Source: Botryotinia globosa
Taxonomy: Eukaryota; Ascomycota; Leotiomycetes; Helotiales; Sclerotiniaceae
Length of the DNA stretch: 64,000 bases
Direction of reading: 5' to 3'
NCBI GenBank assembly: GCA_014898425.1
Contig: RCSZ01000018.1
Span: forward strand, 372,001-436,000
Below are positions 23,051-34,507 of the stretch, piece after piece (within the stretch, counting starts at the first letter, position 1; every line of letters starts with the position of its first letter). The notes beneath the pieces are model-generated. The model was not told the origin of the DNA. It did no database searches and worked only from the letters and a program-made list of their open reading frames with translations. The translations under genes were made by a program, and so were the position numbers.

Positions 23051-24112
23051 CATATAGTAATCGTTGTTATCTGTGATGATTTTCTTGGTATATTGTTTAT
23101 CTGTTTGTATGATCGGTCGTTTTTGATTCTCTTCTTCTATCTCTGTTAGGTTGGTTGCGCCCCGTGAGTTGATGGGCAGTGAAGGGATACTTGATCTTGG
23201 GTTTTTTGATTCTCTCTCTCTATCTCTCCCCGTTTTTGGTATTTGATAGGATTACTCTAGCTTTTCCAAAATCGTCTTCATGAATTAAATTGGTCTTCTT
23301 CGCGCTTGCTTCTATACGGGGTGAGATTTATCTATTTATGTAGATAGATTGTGTGAAGCAATATTGTTCCTATGGAAAGAGAAATGAAGAAAAGGAGGAA
23401 GAGAAATAAAAAGAGAAGAGGGTGGTGATGTTATGTAAGTTTCTACGCTATATAGGTCTTAGTATGGATATATTTGGGTTTGGTTGCGGTGGGTTGAGAT
23501 TCGAGATGCGAGATGTGATGTGTGAGATGTTGAAGATATGGGTGCAGTAGAGGGAAGGATGATGCACTGTAGAGTCTCAGTGCGCTTAGCGTAGCTGCTT
23601 TAGCATTATGTATCATGTATTATGATATTTGAGAGTGATGAGTGTATTGATATTTTGGATTAGGCGAAAAATGAATGCGTGGGAGGAATACTTGCCTCTG
23701 GGTTTGATGGGAATAGGATATGAGACTTAAGCTGATGTGCTAGAATTATGGAGGATGAATACTTCTGGTTGAAGGACGAGGAGTGGAAACAGAAAATGGA
23801 TGGAGGCAGCGATTCTAATGTGTATTTTTGAGTAGTGATAGGAGAAATAGAGGATTGAAGTCTCAGATGTGATTTCAACCACTCGAGGCGATTTTTTTTC
23901 AACTGGCTCTTTTGCAAACAAGAATATTGCACTTACACACTTGATTATTTCATGAGTAGTACTGTTTCTATAATAAGGTAATATTGTACAGCAATCCTCA
24001 ATCTTTCCTTCAGTTTATGACGAATAATCTTCTCTAATCTGATTCTCCTACCTTGTGCCAAATGCCCAGATAACTTCCTCCCCTGATTAAACAGTATTTA
24101 ACGACTGGAAAC

Positions 24113-24204
24113 ATGGTTCAATGGTAGAATGCTCGTCTCTAAGTGTGGAAGGACTGCATGTGGGGCACCTCTGAGTGCTTTCGTGGTTCGAACCTACCGC
24201 GAGC
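24113..24204 (+). other. tRNA-like fragment with A-box and B-box matches
   Basis: TGGTTCAATGGTAGAATG (24115-24132) matches the D-arm/A-box style of glycine tRNAs, including a GTTC/GAAT D-stem. GGTTCGAACCT (24185-24195) is a consensus B-box. The spacing is about 26 nt longer than in an intron-less tRNA and I could not close a proper anticodon arm or pair the acceptor. It is therefore more likely a tRNA relic or other Pol III-like element than a functional tRNA. A second stem, TGCTCGT with GCGAGCA, encloses 76 nt but lacks a D-arm. Confidence 0.3.
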
Positions 24205-25709
24205 ATGTGTGATGGGACTTCGAGCCTCTATGTTTCTAATAATCCTTTATTTTAGGAGCAGACTGCAGAAAGAGATGGTAAATAGACTGAGGAGCAGTAG
24301 AGCTAGGTACGCGAAAGTGACTTGTGCAACAGAGGTTTGTTGTTCGAGGATGATCTTTAATCTACTTCTTACTCCATCGTCGCAAAAGAACATGTTCAAC
24401 AGGAAGCGAGAGTATACTGTTTGAGATCAGGAACAAGAGCATGTGCCAGTTTATAAATCTTTGAATAAGTGATATGTTTGCTCCGTGGTTTTCAACCTGC
24501 GGAGAGTGTTTGGTGGCCCTGATGCATCAGTTTCCTCAGGCAAACAGACAGACGAAGATAAATGGAATCAGTGATAAGCAGGACTACCTGCATAGCTTAC
24601 GAAAATACATATATTCCATTCTATTTCAGATTCATTTAAACAGACCTCAAGCGAAAGAAAGGGAGAATATAGGATATGATAATTAACATCCAACATTGGG
24701 AGGGTATGCAGCTAAATTATTGCCCGAGAGACACTTCAGAACAAACGATTTGTCAACAAAGGTCACCAATCAAGTTAGGAAGGCAAAGTATCCATGAAAG
24801 TTGCGAGAACAGCAGAGGGAGAAGGTTATCAGAAAGGCACTAGTTAAGAGAAGAACGACTGAACAGAGCGCCAAAGGAAGTGAGTTCAGAACTACTAAGG
24901 ATCCAAATAAACTGGTGTTTCCACCATACTCCCACATACAGTTCATGAACTGATGGCCCAAACTTTTAGATTCTCATAGCCGCGAAAGAAATGGAGATTT
25001 GTTCATCTGAGAAGGCAGCTTAGGAAAACAGTATGGCTAATCTGAACCAAAGAACCATGATACATACGACTCATAAAACTTTCAATGTATTCGTTGTATT
25101 TCTTCCCGTTTGATTTGAGATCCTCATTATATTAATGCCTTTGGTCATTTTGTACCACGGGCCTGGGCAAGGTAATAAATATATATTGACGTTGAGAATT
25201 CAACCCCGGATCGGAGATTTGATATTGATGCATTGCCGACTTTATAATGATTATGTAATTGATGTGATTGGGTGGGTCCGCAAGGCTGCAGCAACCGCTG
25301 AAAACTAGGGAAGAAGGCTACATCTGGATTCACTGTACAAGAGATATTGCTTTGGTTACTTATTATTACTCTAGATCTTCGATATCAAATCCTCTCTCTA
25401 CTGTACAATATTCTCGAATGAACGCAGCACACGAGGATTTCATTCAATACCGACTTCCTGTACCTTCTTTAATTACGCTGACACAAAACTCTCACTTCTC
25501 TATTGATTGTAATTCTCATAAACTTCACTTAAGCGTTTGCGAAGCAATTCGATAAAGCTCTTTGAACATCTAACTCTCACATAAATTTAGGTTAGACCAC
25601 ATAATTTGAGACCCTTTCTATAAAGACGGGTATCATTGGGAAATAAATCTCAAGAATTTGCAAAGATTCTCTTGACTTTCTAGCTTCCGCCATACAGTAA
25701 TCGGTCACC

Positions 25710-28700
25710 ATGAACGGGTCTACTAATGGGCACACCACAACTACCAACGAGGTATCAAGTCCTCGTGCCAATGGAAATACGGCATTATTGTCACAAATCC
25801 ACGAAGCTTTGAAACTTGTCCATGCTCCGTATTCATCCAACCAGTCTCGCCAACAAGCCTCGAGTTTCCTAGAAAATATCAAGGCCGAAGACGAAGCTCC
25901 TTATCATGGGTTTACCCTAGCATCCGATAAATCGCAAGAACCAGTTGTACGCCACTATGCACTGTCTCTTTTGGAGCATGCGATAAAACATAAATGGGCA
26001 GCGTATTCGGAAGGGCAAGCAAGTGCGCTGCGGCAATGGGTCATTCAACTCGCAGAGAATCTGGCTCAAGAGGACCCCTCATATCTGCGAAACAAGACAG
26101 CACAACTTTGGGCAGAGATCGCGAAGAGGAGCTGGGGATCAGAGTGGATTGATATGGATAAGCTTCTCGTGGGTCTATGGGAGCTTCCAGGTACTGTGGT
26201 CTATAAGGAATTTGTTCTGTTTGTTCTCGAAACCCTCTCCGATGAGGTCTTCAATGGCGAAGATGCTGTCACGGTCTTACGCGAGGGTGCTCTGAGCAAA
26301 GCTTGTGTCGAAATCTTCACACCTGCAGTTGTACTATCAGAAGCATTCCCAAATCGACAGCTAGGTACCGTTTTGAGACATGGAGAAGAAGGTTGGCTTG
26401 TAAGAATCGGTGGATTGCTAGGCCAGTGCCTTCAACTGGACATCTCGAGTCCTCAGTATCAGAGCTGCGCAGTGAAGATACTGGCTGTTTATAAATCCGT
26501 GGTACCCTGGACCGTACCAAAAGCCATATCCAGTGCTCAATGCGTGCAATATATGTGCAAATGTCTCGCTGCGCCCAGTACACCCGTGCAACTGGTAAGT
26601 TTGAAACAGTACCGGTGAATCTAGCTTTTAGAACTGATATCCTTTGTAGGCGTCTGTTCAAGCTTTATTCGCACTTTATTCTCGTGTGCATTTTTCGGAT
26701 GAAGAATTCTTAGAGCTTGTATGCCCGATGTATACCAGCGAAGTGGTTGGTTTACTACGAAATCTATTCCAATGGTCTGTGGTAGACGCAACTGATATTG
26801 ACGATGAAAAGTATCTATTTGCTAAAAAGTTTTCTGAGGTTTGATACACTTTTGACAACCAACCCGTTCATACTAACTTCATGTAGATGATGTCAAATCT
26901 CGGAGTCTTCATAGAATCTAAAATTTCAGCTATACCCGAATCTTGCGATCTTTCTAACCTCTTGAATCTTTTTTTTGCTATTGCTCAAAGTCAAAGCCTT
27001 GTCGTTTCGATACCCATTATTCTTACCTGGACAAAATTGCTTCGCTCGCCAACCATTGGAGGGTCTTCTTTTATAACACCTTTAATTGCACCTCTTCTAG
27101 AACTTTCTAGTTCACGCCTCATTCGATATGAGAACATGCCAGATGACTGCGAAGATCCAGAGTACCTATTTCTACAGGAAGATATCGATACACAGCCTGA
27201 AAGACACGCGTTTCTAGGAAACTATCGACGATATTGCTCTCAAATCATAGAGCTTGTCGTTCGGCAGAAGCAATCAGAGGCCATCTATCATATTTTAAGC
27301 CAAGTGGATAACTCTTTGCAGCACCTTTATGATGGATGCCCCCCCTTTTCCGGTAGATTGCTTCCCCCGCCCAAGCCGACTTTAAATTGCATTTAATTGA
27401 CTTAATCTTAGTGGAAAACTATTCCAAAACCTCGATAGCAGTACTACGAGTTGATAAGAATTTCACCGTGGTAGAAGCAGCACTCAAGGGATATATGAAA
27501 TGGAGAGCAGGCCATGGCTCTGACCCCCAACGAGATGTAATTACACGCACAGCAAGATTGACACATCCAACTGACTATCAGCAGGAACAAGAGCGCACAA
27601 GTATAGAAGACAATTTAGAAACTTGGTGTCAACGATTGCTGGAGCTCAAGTTTGAGGTTCGTTGAAGTACACTTTTCTTGATCTTATCTAACTTCGTCAC
27701 TAGGATCCAATCATCCAAAAGAGGATTATACAACTTGCCGTCGCCTTTTCAACCACGGCTTTAGATAAGAAAGTGGGCTTCATGCTAAAAGTGCTAGAAC
27801 ACATTTTGATGACACAACCCATGGAGTATCCAAACGCCTCAGCTTATACGGAAGCTGTGAAAGAGCTACAAGCAGAGTCTGCTTATGAGTTGCAAAGACT
27901 AGCCGGAAAAATGCCTGATCAACTATTGGTAAGTCCCTTTAAAGCAATTAAGATGTGTTTACTGATTGAGGCTCGCAGGACGTCTATGATCAACTCCAAG
28001 CAAAGGTCGATGAAATTATTTCTACCAGAAATCTCGATAAGAAGCGTCAGACATCTTATCAAACTTTCTTATTCACGATTATGTATGACGTTCCTCACAG
28101 CCAAATCTGAGATATCATACTAATATTAGCAGCCACCGTAACTCTAAAATCGAGCCAGAGATTCGTTTACAAAAGCTGCAAGGATTTTTAACACCTGTGC
28201 AAGCAAGTTGGCAAAATTCAGAAATGAATCACGCGGTCGAAGGGTTCTCTGGGTTCTGCGATCTACTTGGGTTGAATCGCGTAAGAGACTTTCTTGTCAC
28301 AAGGCGAGTTCATGAGATACAGGATTGGTCAACTTATCAGCTTGACTCGGAAGCTCAATCGATACAGAAAGATATGGAAGAAAGATTAAAGGTATATTCA
28401 ATACTGTTGAACGCATGGATTATTACTAATCTCAGTACAGGCACTACCGTTGAGAACTACAAAATCATTCCTAGGCTGCTCGACCGAGAAGCTTGAGAAA
28501 GAAGACCCTGCCTATAAGGTTTCCTGTGCCTTATGGAGAGATGCGCTGCCAATTATATTGCCAACGCTTCTAAGATACTTGAGGTAAAAGTGGAACTGCC
28601 TATTTTTCGATGTTCTTACTAATTTTTATAGTCATGCACATGCCTTTCATAATCCTGCAAATTGGAATGAACTTCCCCCAGAGATGGCACCAATTGTTAG

Positions 28701-29973
28701 TCGAATTCTGACGGACCGCTTCTGGCAATCTGGAATTTCGGTTGGAAGTAAAGATGACTTCTATGCTAGGGTTACTGGTACCAAATCTACCATGGAAGGT
28801 CTTGCATCATCTATACGAGGTTCAATTCGTACTGTTAGAGAGTCTTGTTACTCGATACTGTATTCTATGAGTCGTTTGGATGTTGATTTCTATGGCTTTA
28901 GCGAGCTCCCTGGACCACTCGCAAATGCTTTATTCGCAGATGCCCATTGCTTGTCTTCGCATCAACTTATTGCTTTGTTGAATGTTGTGCGACTCATGGT
29001 GGATGATTGTCCCGTCGAAGTTCGATCTCACTTTGTGCCTCCTATATTGGCTTCCTGCTTCGCTCAAATGGACGCGAAATGTAGTTCCGAATGGGAGAGA
29101 TTATCTCATAAGCAAGTGGTTCCTGCAGATGGAGACACTTTGACCGAGGAAATGAAAGAAGAGAGCATTCTGCGACAGTTGACACATACATCTGTCATGA
29201 TGATTGCTGGATTCCTCGATCCAGCACGACCAAGTAAATTACCAAAGATCTTCACATATGTTACCAAGACTAACCCTTTGCTAGATATCGGAAGCACACC
29301 CGCACCGATGTCAGCCAAAGAAGCCTCGACATTTATTCAAAGCCAAGCGAATTCATATCCAAGCATGAGAAAGTTTTGCCTGACATCACAAGCTATTTTA
29401 GAATCTCTTCTACTTTTCTTAACACACGCCATTCGCATGAGAGACACCCGTTGTTGTGGGGTTGTCCTCCGTGTTTTCCGATCCATTGTTCCCGAATTTT
29501 CCTCGAGCAACGATTCTTCTCTCGCTTCATCAATCAGAGAATTTATCAGCACTGAAGTACTAAAAGCTGCCATTTCGTCACTAAATGAGCCCTATTTCGT
29601 AGAACTACAAAAGGATCTCGCTTCTCTTATCGCATCGATTCTAGCTCACTATGCACCCGTTACAGATACCCCCAAACAAATCCTCCTCAGTTTACCTGGC
29701 ATTCAAGAAAAAGCAGTTAATAAATGTATTGAAGCGTTGACAGTACAGGGTGTTCAACAGAGAACTCAGCGGGCGTTGATATTGGATTTGTTGAAGGATT
29801 TGAAGGGTGTTAGTATTAGTGAACAGGGAAGGATCTCAAAGAGTGCAAGTGTGGTGAGGAAGGAGAGGAGTAAAATGCAAGAGGCTTTTATGAGGGGACC
29901 GGTTGAGGATAATCGGAAGGTTAAGAGTGAGATTGATGATTTGGAGGGAGTGGCAGGACTTTTTGATAACTAG
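25710..29973 (+). CDS. MSN5: Exportin-5 / MSN5-type karyopherin beta
   Basis: Nine exons: 25710..26594, 26650..26838, 26887..27352, 27412..27656, 27704..27928, 27979..28082, 28133..28391, 28441..28583, 28632..29973; 1285 residues. All introns are 47-59 bp and all phases agree. The N-terminus after a Ser/Thr/Asn-rich tail (NALLSQIHEAL-type start) holds the importin-beta N-terminal domain (RQQASSFLENIK, VVRHYALSLLEHAIKHKW), followed by the exportin-1-like repeat region (DPSYLRNKTAQLWAEIAKRS, FVLFVLETLSDEVF). The remainder is HEAT-like helices, including the C-terminal EFISTEVLKAAISSLNEPYF region. MSN5/XPO5 proteins carry phosphorylated transcription factors, or RNA and proteins, out of the nucleus with Ran-GTP. 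The length matches the family. The C-terminal 60 residues are basic and degenerate. The gene is intact. Confidence 0.92.
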
Positions 29974-30845
29974 ATGTTTGGTGAGGGCGAGGATAAATGG
30001 GCGGAAAAGAAAGAAAGGAATGGAAAAGGAAGGCAAGGAAAGGACAGGGTTGGAGAGAGGAAGGCAGATAATGATAGAATGGAAAGAAACGGTGGAATAG
30101 AGGTCTGCTGAGAATATACAAGTTACAAGAGATAAATTAGTAAAGTGCGTCGTGGATAGGGTTAGAGGGCGCTGGCTCACTGATGGGTTTAGGGGGTGGG
30201 TTATTAGGTATAGCTACAGATACAGCTACAGCTATGGTATCAACCTGTCTATCTGTCTGCATAATACTTTGCGTAGATAGATATACCTCAGAGTCCATAC
30301 TGGGTATTCATCTATCTAGGTACTCGCAGACCACAAACAGCATATTGGTATTCGTACATCTATCTATCCATCTATCTATATGTCATATCCATCCATCTAA
30401 GATTCTACATACAGCGTATTGAATTTGTGGCCATGTTGTTTGTTTATTCGCGTCATAGAATTTACAGCTTGAATTCTGAATTCTGAATTCTGGACCTCTA
30501 ATGAATGAAGTACCTATGCATACATGAATGACAGATAGATAGTTAGACCTACCTACCCTAAGGAATCGGGTCCTATCATCAACGCAACGGGGGAATATTA
30601 CATTAGTTGGATGGATGGCGAGATTGTGGAGTATGGATTTTATGTATGGGGATTTGTGCATTTCAGCTAGACATGGAAGATGGAAGATTGGGAGACAAAG
30701 CTAAAGGGTTAGGACGGGGGTGGGAGAAGATAGAAAAAAGCAAATTGTTTTTTTCTTCTAAACGCCGTGGTTGGATATATGTATTATCTTGTTGTATTGT
30801 ATCATATAGAGATAGATAATGGAGATGGGTTGGATGATGTATGGT

Positions 30846-30955
30846 GGTGGTAGTAGTAGTAATAGTAGTAATAATAGTAGTAATAGTAGTAGTAATAGTA
30901 GTAGTAATAGTAGTAGTAATAATAGTAGTAATAGTAGTAGTAATAGTATAGTTAT
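30846..30955. repeat. AGT/AAT trinucleotide repeat
   Basis: About 110 bp of AGT units interrupted regularly by AAT, forming higher-order blocks (AGTAGTAAT). Confidence 0.9.
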
Positions 30956-32730
30956 AATAATAGATGCAAGTGTTCGGATTTAAGACAGGGGTGAGAGAAG
31001 GGTGAGAGGGGGATTTCTTGGTAGTTGTGATTGTGATTGGAGGTTAGAGGAGGAGGTTGGGGGGAGTTCGATGGAGAGAGGGAGGGGTGGATGGATAGAT
31101 TGGGAAATGTTTGCGAAGGGATAGATGGATGGGGATGATGGATTGAGTTGGGTGATTGGTTTGGAGATGGGGATGGAGATGGAGATTGACGGTAGGGAGG
31201 TAGATGGGTGGTTCTGTTGCCTGTAGGAATGGTAATTTGGATCTCGCATATGCAGTGTGGTACAGTAGAGGACGTAGCACTAGCTGTATGCAAATGCACA
31301 GGAATAGAATGGAATGAATGGGTGCGGCGGCATGTAAGTGGTGTAGAAAAGGAGTTTGATTGGGGGTCAAGAAATGGGAATGTCATGATGCGGATGATCT
31401 TGGGTTGGTGTGTGGTTGATGACATCTTGGATGCGTCAACAATGTATGTATTGTTGATGTATGGTGTGGTAGGTATCCGGGTACTGGGGTCTTTTGATAC
31501 CTTGTTCTTCTTCAGAGGGAACGGGACGGAGGGAAGGGACAGAGATGGGGACAGAGATGGAGAGGGCGTTGAGATGGGGCGAGACGAGATGAGACGAAAC
31601 GGATTAGATCGAGGTAGGGGAAAACGAGGAGGTGAGTTCACTGTTGGAGAACGAATGAGGGCTGCTGGGGGAGAATGTGTGTGTGCTCAATTGACAGATC
31701 TGGTAAACGATCTAAATCGGACATGATCCCTGGCCAATTTCTCCGTCAGGTCGTCAATCCTTCAATCATATGGTGCGTGCATGCAAAGCAGTCCCGATAA
31801 GGCAATTGGTAAGCATGCCCTTGGATTAGGTTACCGTTTTAAGAGTGATTGAGTAGATTGATGAGTGCGTATGTATACCTTTGTGCATAGAAAGGATGAG
31901 CAGGAGCTGAAACTCGCGTTTTCATTCCAGAAGCTGATGATATTCCCCTGGCTTGACGACATGCATTGTCGTGCAGAGCTTCTAGAGACTTCTCTCGCCG
32001 TCAAAAGAATAAGAAATATGGATGCTCTACTAATAGCATACATCGTCTAGTTGAATCAACCGTTAGCACAAAATGTCTTATATATATCAAACAAAGCAAA
32101 TTCCAAACCCATGGTTTAGCAGTGGGGCGAGCCATCGTCCATCCATCTTTGATTCCATCGTCGGCATCACGATTCACCATCGATCGATTTGAGGCTACAG
32201 TACTACCTCACGCCTCATCCTTCCAAGACGATTCCGGAGGCCCGGAGAGATGAAATCTCAGGGTTCGTCTACCTTTGCCAAAAATGATGCAGTGAGATGT
32301 TGTTTGCACGATTGAATTGGGAAATATTAGGCATTAGGTAGTTTGAAACCCCAGTCGTTCTGTATATTTTATCCTTGAGGGGGGGGAGAGGGATGTTGCG
32401 CTTGGGTCGCGTTCTGGTGGGGATAGGTAGATGGGTCTGGGAGGATGTACATACATGATACTACACAGTACCTATGTAGACCTCAAGATACCTAGGAAGC
32501 ATGATTTGATATGATTTGATATGATTTGATTTGATAGATGCGTGTGAAATGGGGAATGGGGAATGTAGGGGAGATGGAAAGAGGTTCCGGGCTGGATCAA
32601 TGAATGAGTGAGCACTGAGTATTATTAGTGGATTTAGATTCAATGCCGATGATTTCGAATGACTTGCGGTAGATGCCGTTATTAGTTATTACGGAACCGT
32701 TAAGGTTATTCCACTTATCGTTCGATGTCT

Positions 32731-32762
32731 CGAGAGTCGAGAGTCGAGAGTCGAGAGTCGAG
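32731..32762. repeat. Heptamer array AGAGTCG, about four copies
   Basis: Four to five direct 7-bp copies just before the 12-bp array. Confidence 0.85.
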
Positions 32763-32783
32763 ATGTCAAGCTGTGGAAATATC

Positions 32784-32927
32784 AGATTTATATACAGATT
32801 TATATACAGATTTATATACAGATTTATATACAGATTTATATACAGATTTATATACAGATTTATATACAGATTTATATACAGATTTATATACAGATTTATA
32901 TACAGATTTATATACAGATTTATATAC
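32784..32927. repeat. 12-bp minisatellite, twelve exact copies
   Basis: Unit AGATTTATATAC, 144 bp with no mismatch. As 12 is divisible by 3, frames in it stay open and give period-four peptides on both strands; these are not treated as genes. Confidence 0.97.
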
Positions 32928-33475
32928 AGTACGTATATCTCCAGATCGTATCATGTCAAAGTCTTTCACATCTGCACGGTTAGATAGCTGAGATACCTCC
33001 AAATGATTTAACCGTGAGACTGTCTTTGACTGTCAAGTCGCACGATAAGATAGTTCACTGGAACTCTGCTTCATAATACGCCCAAGTAATCATAGCACTC
33101 ACTGATCCTGATAGCAAGTCGTTTTACCGTTTTGACCAAACTACCCACGCTTGCTCCTCCACAGTGCCACTGCCCCTTTACTTGATCACATTTTCAACAG
33201 TTTGTGCTTCCCACATGTGACATGGTAGAATTATGAGGAATCTACTTCGTCGGCCAGATATCTCATCTACCGATTTACCCTCGATACCTCCCAAATCTTG
33301 CTTTCGTACTTCCCATGGGTTAGGGGTGGAATGGATCGCTCAGAGGTCTATCGTTCAGGGGGGAGAGACCCTTGACCACAGACAGGATAGAGTTTGCATC
33401 AAATATCCCTTGACATCGGCGACCAGCTGCACGCACGATTGATTCAACTGGCAAGGAAGAAAAAGTGGTGGTACA

Positions 33476-33655
33476 GACTGTATAGACTGTATAGACTGTA
33501 TAGACTGTATAGACTGTATAGACTGTATAGACTGTATAGACTGTATAGACTGTATAGACTGTATAGACTGTATAGACTGTATAGACTGTATAGACTGTAT
33601 AGACTGTATAGACTGTATAGACTGTATAGACTGTATAGACTGTATAGACTGTATA
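33476..33655. repeat. 9-bp minisatellite, twenty exact copies
   Basis: Unit GACTGTATA, 180 bp without a mismatch, about 850 bp upstream of the Zn2Cys6 gene. Period-three peptides (LYR, SIQ) on both strands are by-products. Confidence 0.97.
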
Positions 33656-34507
33656 GTGCTTGTCTGTATGCTTCCCTGCTTCCCTGCTTCTCCTTCAGGT
33701 TTCATTGCTTTTTTCCCTCTCCCCCAGTTTTACTTGATCATCATCTTTCAATCTTCGAAACAATCTACCAGTAAATCTAGTTAGTTTTGTTTGGAATCCT
33801 ACTTGCTACTTGCTACTTTGTCCTTGGTACCTTTGCTAAAACCCACTAATTAGTAACCGTCTAGGTAGGTGACGGGGATACTCTACAATTTACAATTTAC
33901 ATTCTACAACTTACAAATCCAATACCTCCAGTGGCTCTCTTCCAACAACTTCAAACCCTTGAACTTATTAAACATCTAAACATCTAAACATCTAAACATC
34001 CGAGTCTGTCAGATCTCAATCCATCTTGTTTCTTTTTTCATCTAAATCTTGTCGACTCTTCTTCTTCACTGCTACCGGTATCCCTATTCCACCGTCAAGT
34101 CAATTGGTTGACACCTTCTGTTTTACATGCTTATACTCCTAGCACGCACTTTTATTCTTCATCAACTACTCAAACTTGTGACCGAGGTGTAATCGGAGGA
34201 ATAAAGCTTGTTCTAGCTTGTCTCATCGGAGCTGTTACCGAGTTGTAACTTCATGTGTGAGTTTCAGATCTAAAGCACAGCCATTTGTCAATATCGCATG
34301 GGTTTTAGAGCCTCGTCTCATATATTGTTTACTGTATATTCACATCATCTTGTTCATTTCCTCGAATTTCCTCTCTTCGAAACTTTGATTGAGAAATTGG
34401 TTGATCAATTGTCAGCTGGAAGGAAACAAAGTATTCAGGTAAACCTATTGTTATAGCAAGGGTTCATCTTGTCAAAGAATAAAGAAAAAAACTCAACGTA
34501 TATCAAG

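Larger units (their letters stand above)
22484..25709. other. Long intergenic region (3.2 kb)
   Basis: It lies between the EVE-domain gene and the exportin gene, both on the plus strand. It contains a GGGAT microsatellite (23019-23050) and a tRNA-like segment (24113-24204). No protein-coding gene supported. Confidence 0.5.
29974..34507. other. Satellite-rich intergenic region (4.5 kb)
   Basis: A gene-free stretch between the exportin gene and a Zn2Cys6 regulator, both plus strand. It holds an AGT/AAT trinucleotide run, a heptamer array, a 12-bp array of twelve copies and a 9-bp array of twenty copies, listed separately. Open frames in it are either translations of these repeats or short overlapping frames without family signal. 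It is unusually long for an upstream region here and may carry regulatory elements for the transcription factor. Confidence 0.55.

Noticed and set aside
24129..24204. Complete 76-nt tRNA based on a perfect 7-bp acceptor-like stem
   Set aside because: No D-arm or anticodon arm can be drawn in this register; kept only as a tRNA-like fragment.
32673..33002. Open frames of 78-104 codons on both strands
   Set aside because: They only translate the 12-bp array into period-four peptides; frame openness follows from a repeat length divisible by three.
32784..33655. Possible CRISPR-like direct repeats
   Set aside because: The copies are contiguous without spacers, and the genome is eukaryotic.
33355..33774. 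Open frames of 116-126 codons on both strands
   Set aside because: They are translations of the 9-bp array (LYR or SIQ repeats).
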